64,000 nt of DNA from JARRKC01 sp963723965 (lineage in GTDB: Bacteria > Acidobacteriota > UBA6911 > RPQK01 > JAPXNP01). The stretch covers positions 682,001 to 746,000 of the forward strand of contig CAVRSV010000007.1 in NCBI GenBank assembly GCA_963723965.1, written 5' to 3'. The notes below the pieces were generated by a model that worked only from the letters and a program-made list of their open reading frames with translations, had not been told where the DNA came from and did not search any database. Positions within the stretch are counted from its first letter, which is position 1; each line of letters opens with the position of its first letter. Below are positions 50,392-59,029 of the stretch, piece by piece. The position numbers and the translations under genes are program-made.

Positions 50392-50573
50392 TTGGGCTTG
50401 AACAGGTGACAGTGCATCCCGGAGCTCTGAAAGACGACCAGGGCCGGGTCGTGGGCGGAGCGAAATCCCATCGCCCGGCATCCGTGGGGCTTGGCCGGCC
50501 TCCAGGTGACGAAGTAGTGGGCGCACCGGATACAGCGCGGGCGGCCGGATGCGGTGACGATTTCCTGCTTCAT
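50385..50573 (-). CDS. Small Cys/His-rich protein, probable metal binding
   Basis: 62 aa. The pattern RCIRCAHYFVTWRPAKPHGC followed by RAMGFRS and SSGMHCHLF has a CxxC, a Trp, HGC and a last CxH, typical of a compact zinc-binding protein. I recall short conserved proteins with this HGCRAxGF core in many bacteria, sometimes mislabelled uracil-DNA glycosylase; no glycosylase domain exists here. Transcribed divergently from the YwiC-like gene, with the FNR-type box between them. Confidence 0.7.
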   Translation of the reverse strand: MKQEIVTASGRPRCIRCAHYFVTWRPAKPHGCRAMGFRSAHDPALVVFQSSGMHCHLFKPNQ

Positions 50574-50623
50574 GAGTGCCTCCCCTAGTGAATCGGCGCA
50601 CGGCTTGGCCTGCTTTACGCCGA

Positions 50624-50667
50624 TTGACTTTAGTCATCGCCGGTCGCCCGACCACGGATGGTAGATT
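50624..50667 (+). promoter_or_regulatory. FNR/DNR-type box and -10 before the YwiC-like gene
   Basis: TTGAC-TTTA-GTCAT (50624-50637) matches the TTGAC-N4-GTCAA box of Crp/Fnr regulators at 9 of 10 positions. An extended -10, TG-G-TAGATT, lies at 50659-50667. The box centre (50630.5) is about 42 nt upstream of the expected start, the class II activation position. The box could also control the divergent small gene. Confidence 0.6.
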
Positions 50668-50679
50668 CTCGGAAGTCCG

Positions 50680-51531
50680 ATGAAAAGTACGCAAGCAATC
50701 CGGGATGGAAGATCGAGCGCCGGATCTCAGCCCAAGCTGAAGGTCCCCATTCCGCACGAACATGGTGCCTGGGCGATCCTCTACGCTTCCTTCGTCGTCG
50801 GGTGGGCGGCCGCGGCGAGCCTGAGCTTGATCGTTCTGTTGATTCTCATCGCCACGACCGGTCTCTTCCTGGCCCACGAGCCTTTGATCAAACTCCTGCG
50901 GGGACGCCGCCACGGAGCCCGGCCGGAGAACCTCCGCCACTGGTTCAAGTGGCTTGCGATCTTCGCAGTTCCGGCACTGGCGGCGGGCTTGATTCTGCTG
51001 CTCTACTACCGGCTGTGGCTGCTGGCGATCTTTGGCGGCACGGCCGGGGTCCTGTTCTGTGTCCATCTCTATCTGGCCGCGCAACGGCAGGATCGCAGTG
51101 CCTTTGGCGAGCTTTTGGGGATCGCCGGTCTCACCTTGACGGCACCAGGGGTCTACGCGGGAGTGGAGGGTCGAGTCGACTGGACGGCACTGATTGTGTG
51201 GTCGCTGTGTCTGCTCTACTTCGGCAGCGGCGTGTTCTATGTGAAGATGCGGGTCAGCCGGAATCTCAAGCCGAAAGAGTTCGGCAGCCGCCGTTCCCAA
51301 TGCCTCGGCTACCACTTTCTGGTGCTGGCGATCCTGTGCGTCCTCGCCCTGGGCCTGGGGCTCCCCTGGATTCTGTTGCTGGGTTTCGTCCCGATCCTTG
51401 GCCGGGCCTTCTGGCATGCCTTCCGCTCCGGGGGCCCCTTGAACCTCAGACGCATCGGCTATCTGGAAGTGCTCTATACGATCGTTTTCACGATCCTGAC
51501 CGGAGCGGGCAGCCTGATCTCCGGATTCTAG
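50680..51531 (+). CDS. YwiC-like polytopic membrane protein
   Basis: 283 aa with about eight membrane helices. The family signature KVPIPHEHGAWAILYASFVV opens the protein, followed by LFLAHEPLIKLLRGRRHGAR and later FGSRRSQCLGYHFLVLAILC. The histidine/glutamate pair in HEHGAW and the AHEP motif are typical of YwiC-like proteins, which in Bacillus lie beside fnr and nitrate respiration genes. Function unknown; the FNR-type box supports expression under low oxygen or nitrogen oxides. Confidence 0.85.
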   Translation: MKSTQAIRDGRSSAGSQPKLKVPIPHEHGAWAILYASFVVGWAAAASLSLIVLLILIATTGLFLAHEPLIKLLRGRRHGARPENLRHWFKWLAIFAVPALAAGLILLLYYRLWLLAIFGGTAGVLFCVHLYLAAQRQDRSAFGELLGIAGLTLTAPGVYAGVEGRVDWTALIVWSLCLLYFGSGVFYVKMRVSRNLKPKEFGSRRSQCLGYHFLVLAILCVLALGLGLPWILLLGFVPILGRAFWHAFRSGGPLNLRRIGYLEVLYTIVFTILTGAGSLISGF

Positions 51532-51603
51532 GAGGCCGTCCCCCAAGCGGCGTGCAGCAGATCCGATCCATCTCGCTTGCTGAACCCTGAACGGCGCGAG
51601 TCT

Positions 51604-53430
51604 TCAGCGAATCTTGACCACTCTCGAGCCGACCCGGTCGCGAGATGGATCATAGAGAACGATCTTCAGGAAGCCGTTCTTGATTCTCCGGGGGACTTCG
51701 GCCCGCCAGCCCACCTCGACACTCGAAGAGGCCGCCCCCTGGGATCGCTGTCCCGACGGATCCACGACGATGTCCTTCCAGGAAGTGTCCAGGAGCTCAC
51801 CGCTGCGGCTCAAGACGAACAGACCGGCTACCAGCTTCTGCCCCCGGTTCGGCGAACTGCCGTCGACCAGTTTCGGGCTCAGGACGATCTCGAGGGAGAC
51901 ATCGAACTCCGTCGATGCCTTTTCCCGCGACAGGTCACCCATGGATGCCGAGAAGGTCACATCGTCGATCTCGCCAGGATGTTGCGCAGCGGCACTCACG
52001 CGGGCATAGATGAGCATCCTCTCGCGATCGTAGGGCTGGAGCCGCGGCTTGGCAAAGTACCCGCTTCGCGCCAGCACGCGTACGCCCGGCCGGTCGACTT
52101 TGACCTGGATCTCGCGGAATCGCCCGTCGAGGGCCGGGTTCTTGGAGACATAGCCCAGCAGATAGACACGGGAGGTGGCCCGTCCCACCAGCTTCAGGGC
52201 ATCATCGATGCTTCGGTGGATGCAGGACGTGCCCCCCGTTTCCCGGGAGACCTCCTGGAGAGAGCGAATCGCGTAGTCGCCGGCAAAGGAACCCTGAGCA
52301 AACCGGTTCCGGCGATCGTTGGTCAGGTGAAGGAAGAGTCCCTCCGTCTTGAAGGAATCGATCCGGACACGGGCATCGGCGGCGATACGACCGATCGATT
52401 CCCGGGTGCCCGAAGTGGGCAGGAAGAGTCCTCCCGAGGAGAAGTAGATCAAGTGTTTCTCACCCTGCAGATACCGGAGGTATTCGATGCCCGCGAAAAT
52501 GTTCAGCAGGTCCTGATTCGTCTCGAGCCGATGGCGAACGTATTGCTCGAAAGAATCGTCCTCGGCGGAGACCGTTCCCCATCCCTGTGAGGGGTCGCCG
52601 TAAGGGGGCGGACCGCTCCCGTCCCAGCGCTCCCCTGCGCCCGGACCCGCGACCGCGCGACGGGCCTCATCGAGCCTGGCGGGCATCGCCTCGCGCAGCG
52701 CCGTCATCAGATTTTCTCGATCGGCCTGATCCGCCTTGTCCGGCGTCCGCGGCCCGGCTGGGACTTCGCGCGTGTGCCCGGGGAGCTGGTCAAAAAGAGC
52801 ATCGATCTTGGGCTGGAGCGACGGTGGAAAACGCTGGGAGCCAAACAGCGAGGCAAGACCGTCAAAACGGAGTCTGACGAGCCGATCGACATAGACATTC
52901 AGATCCTGCAGGCGATCGAGAAAGTCGCCGATCCGCTCGTGATCCGTGGTGAAGTCGGTGGCGCGGTTGTAGGCGATGACCGCTATCTGGTCGGCGGGCC
53001 CCAGCGACTCGCGAACGAAGTCAGCCAATGCGTCGATGGGTCGAAAGGTCTCGTGCCCCCCGCGCCCAATGACGATCAGAAAGCGACGGAAGTCCGGCCG
53101 TTCAAGTCCCTCGACGGCGGGACGCTCCCGGGTCACCGCCGGCGGAAGTTCCGGTTCACTCCTCGTGGCAAATCTCTCCAACGAGAAGTGAAGGACGTCC
53201 TGCTCAACACCATCTTCGAAAACGGTGAAATCGGACCTCTGGAGGTCGAGAACCGGATTCCCCTTGCGGTCGAGCACGCTCACATCGACCGGCACGAGGT
53301 CGACACCGACCTGGAAGTGTGGCGTCGCCGGCCGCTCGTCCGAGGTGGTCTGTTGCGTCCCGGGCACCCCGGCCAAGGCCAGCGCGACGAGGAGTGGGAA
53401 ATGCAGGGTAATGAGTGCATCGCGGATCAC
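51604..53430 (-). CDS. VWFA-related protein of the acidobacterial type
   Basis: 608 aa from GTG 53430, which precedes a signal peptide (ITLHFPLLVALALAGVPG); ATG 53547 is an alternative, with a much longer N-terminus lacking a signal. Residues ~40-80 hold the characteristic strand block VDLVPVDVSVLDRKGNPVLD and SDFTVFEDGVEQDVLHFS. A von Willebrand factor A-like domain follows; its metal site appears degenerate (FLIVIGRGGHETF in place of DxSxS). A beta-rich C-terminus follows. This domain pair is abundant in Acidobacteria and supports the phylum call. Function unknown, exported. Confidence 0.8.
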   Translation of the reverse strand: MIRDALITLHFPLLVALALAGVPGTQQTTSDERPATPHFQVGVDLVPVDVSVLDRKGNPVLDLQRSDFTVFEDGVEQDVLHFSLERFATRSEPELPPAVTRERPAVEGLERPDFRRFLIVIGRGGHETFRPIDALADFVRESLGPADQIAVIAYNRATDFTTDHERIGDFLDRLQDLNVYVDRLVRLRFDGLASLFGSQRFPPSLQPKIDALFDQLPGHTREVPAGPRTPDKADQADRENLMTALREAMPARLDEARRAVAGPGAGERWDGSGPPPYGDPSQGWGTVSAEDDSFEQYVRHRLETNQDLLNIFAGIEYLRYLQGEKHLIYFSSGGLFLPTSGTRESIGRIAADARVRIDSFKTEGLFLHLTNDRRNRFAQGSFAGDYAIRSLQEVSRETGGTSCIHRSIDDALKLVGRATSRVYLLGYVSKNPALDGRFREIQVKVDRPGVRVLARSGYFAKPRLQPYDRERMLIYARVSAAAQHPGEIDDVTFSASMGDLSREKASTEFDVSLEIVLSPKLVDGSSPNRGQKLVAGLFVLSRSGELLDTSWKDIVVDPSGQRSQGAASSSVEVGWRAEVPRRIKNGFLKIVLYDPSRDRVGSRVVKIR

Positions 53431-53560
53431 CGAGCACCGGGGCCTCCTCTTCCCCGGACTCGAATCAGATCTCGAATCTCCGGCGCATCCGTGAGCGAGC
53501 GATGTGAGCGACGCGAAACGACGTCTCCGAACCGACCAATCTGCCATCTCTTAACATGAC

Positions 53561-53589
53561 AGACTAGTCAGAATACCGACTCTTGTCAA
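53561..53589 (-). promoter_or_regulatory. Sigma70-type promoter of the VWFA gene
   Basis: On the minus strand TTGACA (53589-53584) and TAGTCT (53566-53561) are separated by exactly 17 nt. The expected start is near 53554. Confidence 0.6.
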
Positions 53590-53663
53590 CCGCGCAATGA
53601 CCGAATCATCGCCTCAAGACGTTCATGTAGGAACGCTCGTCGTGCCCCGCCCCCGGACTCCAA

Positions 53664-53691
53664 AATCGAAGATCGAGAATCGGAAATCGAA
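53664..53691. repeat. Heptamer tandem repeat, locus E (AATCGAA family)x4
   Basis: Units AATCGAA, GATCGAG, AATCGGA, AATCGAA, ending 2 nt before the stop codon of the minus-strand regulator. Same 7-bp period as the other loci; the unit relates to TTCGATT at locus F. Confidence 0.8.
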
Positions 53692-53692
53692 C

Positions 53693-54463
53693 CTATTCTC
53701 CCTCCACGTGTCCGACCAGACCGGCTTCGTCCAGAATCTCGACGCGGTGCCCCTGTTTGCGAATCCAGCCCCTGCGCTGGAGCTTGGCGAAGGATCGCGA
53801 GACCACTTCCCGGACCGTTCCGATCAGGTCTCCGATCTCCTGGTTCGAGTGCACCAGTTCGACCACCTGTGGACGCCCCGCCCCGGCCTGCTTCTTCGCC
53901 TCGCCCAGCACATACTCGGCCAGGCGCTGGCTGACGTCCCGCAGGGACAGGTCCTCGACCATTCCGGTGGCGCGCCGCAGCCGGCCCGAGAGGATTCGCA
54001 GCGCCCGCAACGCCGTCCCGGGATGTCGCAAACAGAAGGCCCGAACCTCCTGCTTCGGAATGAACAGGAGGAGGGAATCCTCTACGGCAACGACGCTCGA
54101 AGGGTACGGCCCGTCGTCGAACACGGCCACTTCGGGAAAGGTCGACCCAGGTCCGTCCTCGTGAATGATCTGCTCGCGTCCGTCGATTCCGTGACGAACG
54201 GCCCGTGTCCTCCCCGTTACGACGACGAAGAGCCCCCGCGAGGGATCGCCTGCCGAAAAGAGATACTCTCCGCCTGCCAGACGGCGCTCGGAGGCGACGG
54301 CGGCCAACTCCAGGAGATCCTTGGGCTCCCCGTCACCAAACAACCGCGTGGAGGACAGAACGGTCAGCCTTTCCAGTTGTGCGTTCTCGGCGGTCATGAC
54401 GGGCATTATGAGGGCCGCGCACCTTTCGGGGCAATCGGCCAGGCTCCCGAACCCGCACCCCAT
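53693..54463 (-). CDS. Crp/Fnr-family transcriptional regulator with N-terminal cysteines
   Basis: 256 aa from ATG 54463, which has a GGAGG site 9 nt upstream; ATG 54406 would remove the cysteine-containing start. The N-terminus reads MGCGFGSLADCPERC (Cys 3, 11, 15), reminiscent of the [4Fe-4S] region of Fnr although the spacing differs. A cyclic-nucleotide-type beta-roll (GEYLFSAGDPSRGLFVVVTG) and winged helix follow, with recognition helix DLIGTVREVVSRSFAKLQRR. The E-x-x-S-R pattern predicts Fnr-type TTGAC/T half-sites, and such a box exists 3 kb away at 50624. Divergent from parA. Confidence 0.88.
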   Translation of the reverse strand: MGCGFGSLADCPERCAALIMPVMTAENAQLERLTVLSSTRLFGDGEPKDLLELAAVASERRLAGGEYLFSAGDPSRGLFVVVTGRTRAVRHGIDGREQIIHEDGPGSTFPEVAVFDDGPYPSSVVAVEDSLLLFIPKQEVRAFCLRHPGTALRALRILSGRLRRATGMVEDLSLRDVSQRLAEYVLGEAKKQAGAGRPQVVELVHSNQEIGDLIGTVREVVSRSFAKLQRRGWIRKQGHRVEILDEAGLVGHVEGE

Positions 54464-54595
54464 CAAACAGGGCCTCCGGGAAGCTTTTGCCCGAGGATCC
54501 GTCACTCCTGCAACAGGGGGCCCCGCATACCTCCATGTCAGACTCGTCTCCTATGTTCTTCAGGGGGCGGACTCCCCGAAAGCAGGAAGAGGAAC

Positions 54596-55369
54596 GTGCA
54601 CAAACTCGTCGTGGCCAACTTCAAGGGTGGCGTCGGCAAGACAACCCTGGCGGTCAATCTGTGTGTCGTGCTGTCCCACAGGTTGGGGAAAAGGGTACTC
54701 CTCGTGGACACGGACCCCAGCGCCAACGTGAGCGCCCAGCTCAAGATCCGACCGAGCCATACCCTCTCGGATCTGGTGCTGGGGGAAGCTTCTATCGAGC
54801 AGACGATCACGGCGGTCCCGGGGCTGGGACCCTTGTCGGTGATCGCCTCGTCAAGGGCAACCCAGGCCGCCGAACTCCGGCTCAGCTCCCAGGTGGGCCG
54901 GGAACGGATCCTGGCCAAGCGACTGAAGAGCCTCAGTCACTTCGACTACCTCGTGTTCGACACGCCGCCCTCCATCTCGATCATGGCGCAGAACGCCTTC
55001 GCCTGCGCCGAGCGTGTGCTGATTCCCGTCTCCATGGACCCCATGAGTCTGCTCGGCGCCTCGACCACCATCGGGCTTCTGAACGAGGTCCGCGAGGCCC
55101 TGGATGTGGACTGCCGGGTGGAGGGAATCGTCCCGACGTTCGTGGATTCCCGCCTCGTCATCACACGGGTGGTGATGGAGGCCATCGAGACCCGCTTCAG
55201 CGGCGTGCCGATCCTTCCCGGAATCCGCACCGATACTGCGGTTCGCAAGGCGACCGCGACCCAGCGGCCGATCGTGGAATTCGCGCCCGAGACCCGGGCC
55301 GCTCGGGATTTCGTCGATCTTGCCGGCGCCATCGAGCATCGCTGCAACGAAGAGAGGCCGACCCTGTGA
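54596..55369 (+). CDS. ParA/MinD-type ATPase (orphan)
   Basis: 257 aa from GTG 54596 with AGGAAGAGG upstream; the long open frame upstream is antisense to the regulator. The deviant Walker A is NFKGGVGKTTLAVNL; Walker A' and B follow in VLLVDTDPSANVSAQL and FDYLVFDTPPSISIMAQNAF. ParA ATPases position chromosomes, plasmids or protein cargo on the nucleoid. No parB or parS is nearby; the next gene overlaps by 4 nt and is a small protein, which suggests a cargo-positioning pair. Confidence 0.9.
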   Translation: MHKLVVANFKGGVGKTTLAVNLCVVLSHRLGKRVLLVDTDPSANVSAQLKIRPSHTLSDLVLGEASIEQTITAVPGLGPLSVIASSRATQAAELRLSSQVGRERILAKRLKSLSHFDYLVFDTPPSISIMAQNAFACAERVLIPVSMDPMSLLGASTTIGLLNEVREALDVDCRVEGIVPTFVDSRLVITRVVMEAIETRFSGVPILPGIRTDTAVRKATATQRPIVEFAPETRAARDFVDLAGAIEHRCNEERPTL

Positions 55370-55659
55370 AAAAGATAGAGCTTTCCGACGATTTCTTTCC
55401 GGCGCCGGAGCGGGCCGACCGGACCGAACACCGCGTCATCCGCAGCGTCCGGGACCGCGAGGCGGTCAAGGTGATCCTGGGCAAGACCCCGGGCAAGGCG
55501 GCATCCCGACCTCCGAAGGTCCAGTCGAACGGCTCGACCGCCTCGTCGCCCTTCGTGCTGGTCGCCACCCTGCCCTTCGTCATGGCCCGAAACATGATCA
55601 GCCTCACGGCCTCCATGTTCCGGGCCGGTTTGCCATCGCTCAGTTCCCGTCGCCGCTGA
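55366..55659 (+). CDS. Small ParA-partner-like hypothetical protein
   Basis: 97 aa; the GTG overlaps the parA stop (GTGA), so translation is coupled. The N-terminal half is charged (KKIELSDDFFPAPERADR, VIRSVRDREAVKVILGKTPG). The C-terminal part has a hydrophobic stretch (FVLVATLPFVMARNMISLTA) that could be a membrane or amphipathic helix. No homologue recognised. The last 20 nt overlap the convergent M16 gene. Confidence 0.65.
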   Translation: MKKIELSDDFFPAPERADRTEHRVIRSVRDREAVKVILGKTPGKAASRPPKVQSNGSTASSPFVLVATLPFVMARNMISLTASMFRAGLPSLSSRRR

Positions 55660-57136
55660 CGGGCTGCAGCGTCATCGGATCCCGCAGGGGAAGTCGGACC
55701 AGTTCGCCGAACTTCTCGAAACGGCTCTCGGGATGGTCGGCCTCACCCTTGAGGATGTCGTCGACGTTGCCCACGACCAGAATGACCAGCCGATCGGGAT
55801 GGATGTATTTCGTTGCGGCATCCTGCACCGCCGCGGCATCCACTTTGGCGATGTTCTCCCGGTAGTCCCGCCAGTACTCGTGGGAACGGCCCAACATCTC
55901 GTCGACGGCATACAGCGAAGCGGTCTGGGCGGGATTCTGGAACCGATTCGGGAAGGTCTGGATGAACGAGTTCTTGCTCGTTTCCAGGGCTTCCGGAGTG
56001 ACCCGCTCGGTCTGGATCTTGTGCATGAGGTCGATCGTGATCTGAGCGGCCCGGGCGCAGCTGGCGGATTTGGACTGGAAGAACGCCTGGAAGGTCCCCG
56101 GGTAGGTCTGGTTGATCCGGTAGCTCGAACCGGCGGAGTAAGCCAGCCCCTCATCCGAGCGGACCCGGGACATGATCCAGGAGGTAAAGCCGCCGCCGCC
56201 CAGAATATCGTTGGCGACAGTCAGGGCATACTCACCTTCGAACGGCCTCTTCAGGGCGAGATGCCCAATCGAGACGCGCCCCTGGTTCACATCCGGCTTG
56301 TTGATCAGATAAACGGCCGGCTTCGGCGTTGATGTCGGCTGGGGGATCTCCGGAACGGGCTCGGTCCGAGCCGTAATCGTGCCAACGGTCGCGTTGAGGC
56401 GGCCGATCATCTCCGCCCGGTCGAAGTCGCCGGTGACGGCGAGCACGATGTCCTTCGGATTGAGCAGGCGTCCCTGGAACGCGACCAGATCGTCACGCTG
56501 AATGGCATCCACCGAAGCCTGCGTGGGGAGCTGGTTGAGCCAGTAGTCGTCACCGTAGAGGAGACGGTCCCATTCACGGTCTTCGATGCTCGAGGTGTCG
56601 TCGTTGCGCTTGCGCATCCCCGACAGGAGATCTTCCTTGGCCGTCGCCAGACGGTCCGCATCGAAGCGTGGGCGAAGCAAGACATCCATGAAGAGCTGCA
56701 TCCCGCGGTCGAGGTCCTTGGAGAGGAGGTTCAGGGAGACGCTGCCGTTCGTTCCGCTGATGGAAGTGGAGAGTCGAGCCGCCAGAAAATCCAGCTCCTC
56801 GTCCAAAGCGGCACCGCTCAGGTCACCCGCTCCGCCCGTTCGCCAGACGCGTCCGGTCAGCTGGGCCAGGCCTTCCTTCCCCTTCGGCTCGAGATACTGT
56901 CCTCCACGGAAAAAGAGCTGGACGTTGACCAGCGGGAACTGACGATCCTCGATGATGTAAACGGGGATCCCGTTGTCGAGCTCGACCCGCATGGCGGCGG
57001 CATCGGGCACATCGAAGGTGAGCGGAGGAAACTGAAGTTGCTCCGGCCGATCGGGAACATCCCCTGCGGCCAGCCAGGCCGACCCGGCCAGGAGCGCAAA
57101 CACCAGAAGCGGCAATCTCTTGAGATCGGTCCTCAT
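55640..57136 (-). CDS. M16-family metallopeptidase, non-catalytic subunit
   Basis: 498 aa from ATG 57136, signal peptide LLVFALLAGSAWLAAG. The M16 fold is recognisable (AAMRVELDNGIPVYIIEDRQ, FFRGGQYLEPKGKEGLAQLT, DIVLAVTGDFDRAEMIGRLN). The zinc motif HxxEH is replaced by KEGLA, so it cannot bind zinc there. It starts 1 nt after the active partner stops, the usual arrangement of heterodimeric M16B proteases. A proline-rich loop PVPEIPQPTSTPKPAVYL lies mid-protein. Confidence 0.87.
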   Translation of the reverse strand: MRTDLKRLPLLVFALLAGSAWLAAGDVPDRPEQLQFPPLTFDVPDAAAMRVELDNGIPVYIIEDRQFPLVNVQLFFRGGQYLEPKGKEGLAQLTGRVWRTGGAGDLSGAALDEELDFLAARLSTSISGTNGSVSLNLLSKDLDRGMQLFMDVLLRPRFDADRLATAKEDLLSGMRKRNDDTSSIEDREWDRLLYGDDYWLNQLPTQASVDAIQRDDLVAFQGRLLNPKDIVLAVTGDFDRAEMIGRLNATVGTITARTEPVPEIPQPTSTPKPAVYLINKPDVNQGRVSIGHLALKRPFEGEYALTVANDILGGGGFTSWIMSRVRSDEGLAYSAGSSYRINQTYPGTFQAFFQSKSASCARAAQITIDLMHKIQTERVTPEALETSKNSFIQTFPNRFQNPAQTASLYAVDEMLGRSHEYWRDYRENIAKVDAAAVQDAATKYIHPDRLVILVVGNVDDILKGEADHPESRFEKFGELVRLPLRDPMTLQPVSGDGN

Positions 57137-57137
57137 G

Positions 57138-58880
57138 TCAGTTTCCTCCTTCCGAGGCGGAGAGCTCCGCAATCCGCTGTTGCACCTTCTTGATCAAGTA
57201 CTGGATGGCAGGCTTGGCCTGAGGAGGCACCTGTCCCTCCATCTGCTGCATCTGGGAAAGGGCCTGCTGCAACTTCTGCGCGTCCGTTTCCTGCTGGATC
57301 TGGGCCAGCTGCTGTTTGATCATCGGTTTCATCTGTGCCGGAAGGGCCGCCAGCTCCGGATCCTCGGGCGCCGTCCCCTGCTTGCGTTCGTACCAGGCGA
57401 CGCTCCGGTTTTCCTCGGCCAGGTAGTCCTTCGCGACCCGCTGAATATCGGACGTCGTCACCGCCAGGAGCTTGGGAGACGATTCGTTGATGTAGTGCCA
57501 GTCGCCGTTCGAGTCGTAAAAGATGAGCTGGAGGAGAAGATAGAAATTGCTCTGCAGCCGGCGGAAAGAATCGGCCAGTTCGTTGTTCTTCAGCTTCTGC
57601 AGCTCGTGGTCCTCCATCGGCTCGGTCTCGAGCCGCTTCATCTCCGCGAGCAACCCATCCTCCACTTCCTGGTGAGTGTGTCCGTCCTTGACCTCGGCAG
57701 TGAGCTCGAGGTAGCCGGCGTACTTTCCCGTATTGAGGGAGGCCCGCGGCTGACCGACACAAAGCCCCTTCTCTTCCACCAGCGATTTGTACAACCGTCC
57801 GGTGCGGCCGTTCAGTGCCTGTGCCAGGATCTCGAGTGGGAAGCTGTCCTTGTGATCGAAGGCAGGCGTATGGTAACGGATCGTCACGGTCGGATTCGTT
57901 TCGGCCTCGCCCACGGTCCGCTTCTCGGCCGACTGCTTGACCTCGAAGGTGATCATCTCGGGAGGCGGCACCTTACCCCGGGGGATCCGGCCAAAGTACG
58001 TTTCAGCCAGCCGAACCGCCTCGTCCGGGTTGACGTCTCCCACCAGAATGGCGGTGATGTTGTTGGGAGCATAGAAGATACTGAAGTAGTCCTCTGCCTG
58101 TTCCCGGGTGATGGCCTCGACATCCGAAGCCCAGCCGATCACCGGCCAGGAATAAGGGGCCGACTCCCAGAACATCGCACCAAAGAGCTCGTCGAGCTTT
58201 CCGGTCGGCGTGGATTCGACCCGCAGTCGCCGCTCTTCGCGGACCACATCCCGCTCCGAATAGAATTCCCGGAAGACCGGGTTGAGCAGCCGGTCGGACT
58301 CGAGCCAGAGCCAGAGCTCGAGCTTGTTGGAAGGAACGGTGATGAAGTAGCCGGTCTGGTCTTCCGTCGTGAATGCGTTGAGACCCGATCCGCCTTCCTT
58401 CGTGTAGATCTGGTCCAGCTCGTCCTTGACGATGTACTTCTTTTCCTCGGAGAACAGCTGCTCCAGCTGGGCCCGCAGCTCCTTCAGTCGCGGGGTCTGG
58501 TTCTCCGGATCGTAGATACTGCCCGAGATCTCGCCGCGCAGAAGCTTCGTCCGAAGTTTGCTGTATTCCTCTCTCATCTGGGCGAACACGGCGTCCTGCT
58601 GATCGCGGACTTCCTGCCCCTTGGCGTAGTCCTTGGTTCCGATCGTCTTCGTCCCTTTGAACATCATGTGTTCGAAGAGGTGGGAAATGCCGGTGATCCC
58701 GGGCCGCTCGTTGACGGATCCGACCCGGGCAACCCAGCCGCAGGCGATGGTCGGGGAGTCGTGCCGCTCGACGATGAGCAACCTCATCCCGTTCGAGAGC
58801 GTCTCCTCGCGCACATCGACCTTCTGGGCCCACAGAGCCGGCATCATAGCCAGCGACACCAAAAGCGCGATTCTTTTCAT
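57138..58880 (-). CDS. M16-family zinc metallopeptidase, catalytic subunit
   Basis: 580 aa from ATG 58880, signal peptide KRIALLVSLAMMPALWAQ. The inverted zinc motif is intact in GITGISHLFEHMMFKGTKTI (HLFEH). An insertion of ~100 charged residues follows the active-site helix, before TYTKEGGSGLNAFTTEDQTG-like sequence. A second M16 domain and a Gln-rich helical C-terminus (~510-575) follow. Likely a periplasmic peptidase working with the next gene's product. Confidence 0.9.
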   Translation of the reverse strand: MKRIALLVSLAMMPALWAQKVDVREETLSNGMRLLIVERHDSPTIACGWVARVGSVNERPGITGISHLFEHMMFKGTKTIGTKDYAKGQEVRDQQDAVFAQMREEYSKLRTKLLRGEISGSIYDPENQTPRLKELRAQLEQLFSEEKKYIVKDELDQIYTKEGGSGLNAFTTEDQTGYFITVPSNKLELWLWLESDRLLNPVFREFYSERDVVREERRLRVESTPTGKLDELFGAMFWESAPYSWPVIGWASDVEAITREQAEDYFSIFYAPNNITAILVGDVNPDEAVRLAETYFGRIPRGKVPPPEMITFEVKQSAEKRTVGEAETNPTVTIRYHTPAFDHKDSFPLEILAQALNGRTGRLYKSLVEEKGLCVGQPRASLNTGKYAGYLELTAEVKDGHTHQEVEDGLLAEMKRLETEPMEDHELQKLKNNELADSFRRLQSNFYLLLQLIFYDSNGDWHYINESSPKLLAVTTSDIQRVAKDYLAEENRSVAWYERKQGTAPEDPELAALPAQMKPMIKQQLAQIQQETDAQKLQQALSQMQQMEGQVPPQAKPAIQYLIKKVQQRIAELSASEGGN

Positions 58881-59029
58881 TGCATCCTTCCTCGAGGTTG
58901 TGGTGAGCCTCTGCGGTCCTCGGCGATCACGCGACCGCTGAGCGCACATCTCCGTCGGTCACTGTCCGGCCACCCGCAGAAAGTCCGCTCAGGTGGTGCC
59001 GGCCCAGTGTTTGAGTCCGGTCTGCCCGG

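Noticed and set aside
53597..54595. 333-codon extension of parA
   Set aside because: It runs antisense through the Crp/Fnr gene; ParA proteins begin a few residues before the Walker A motif, as from GTG 54596.
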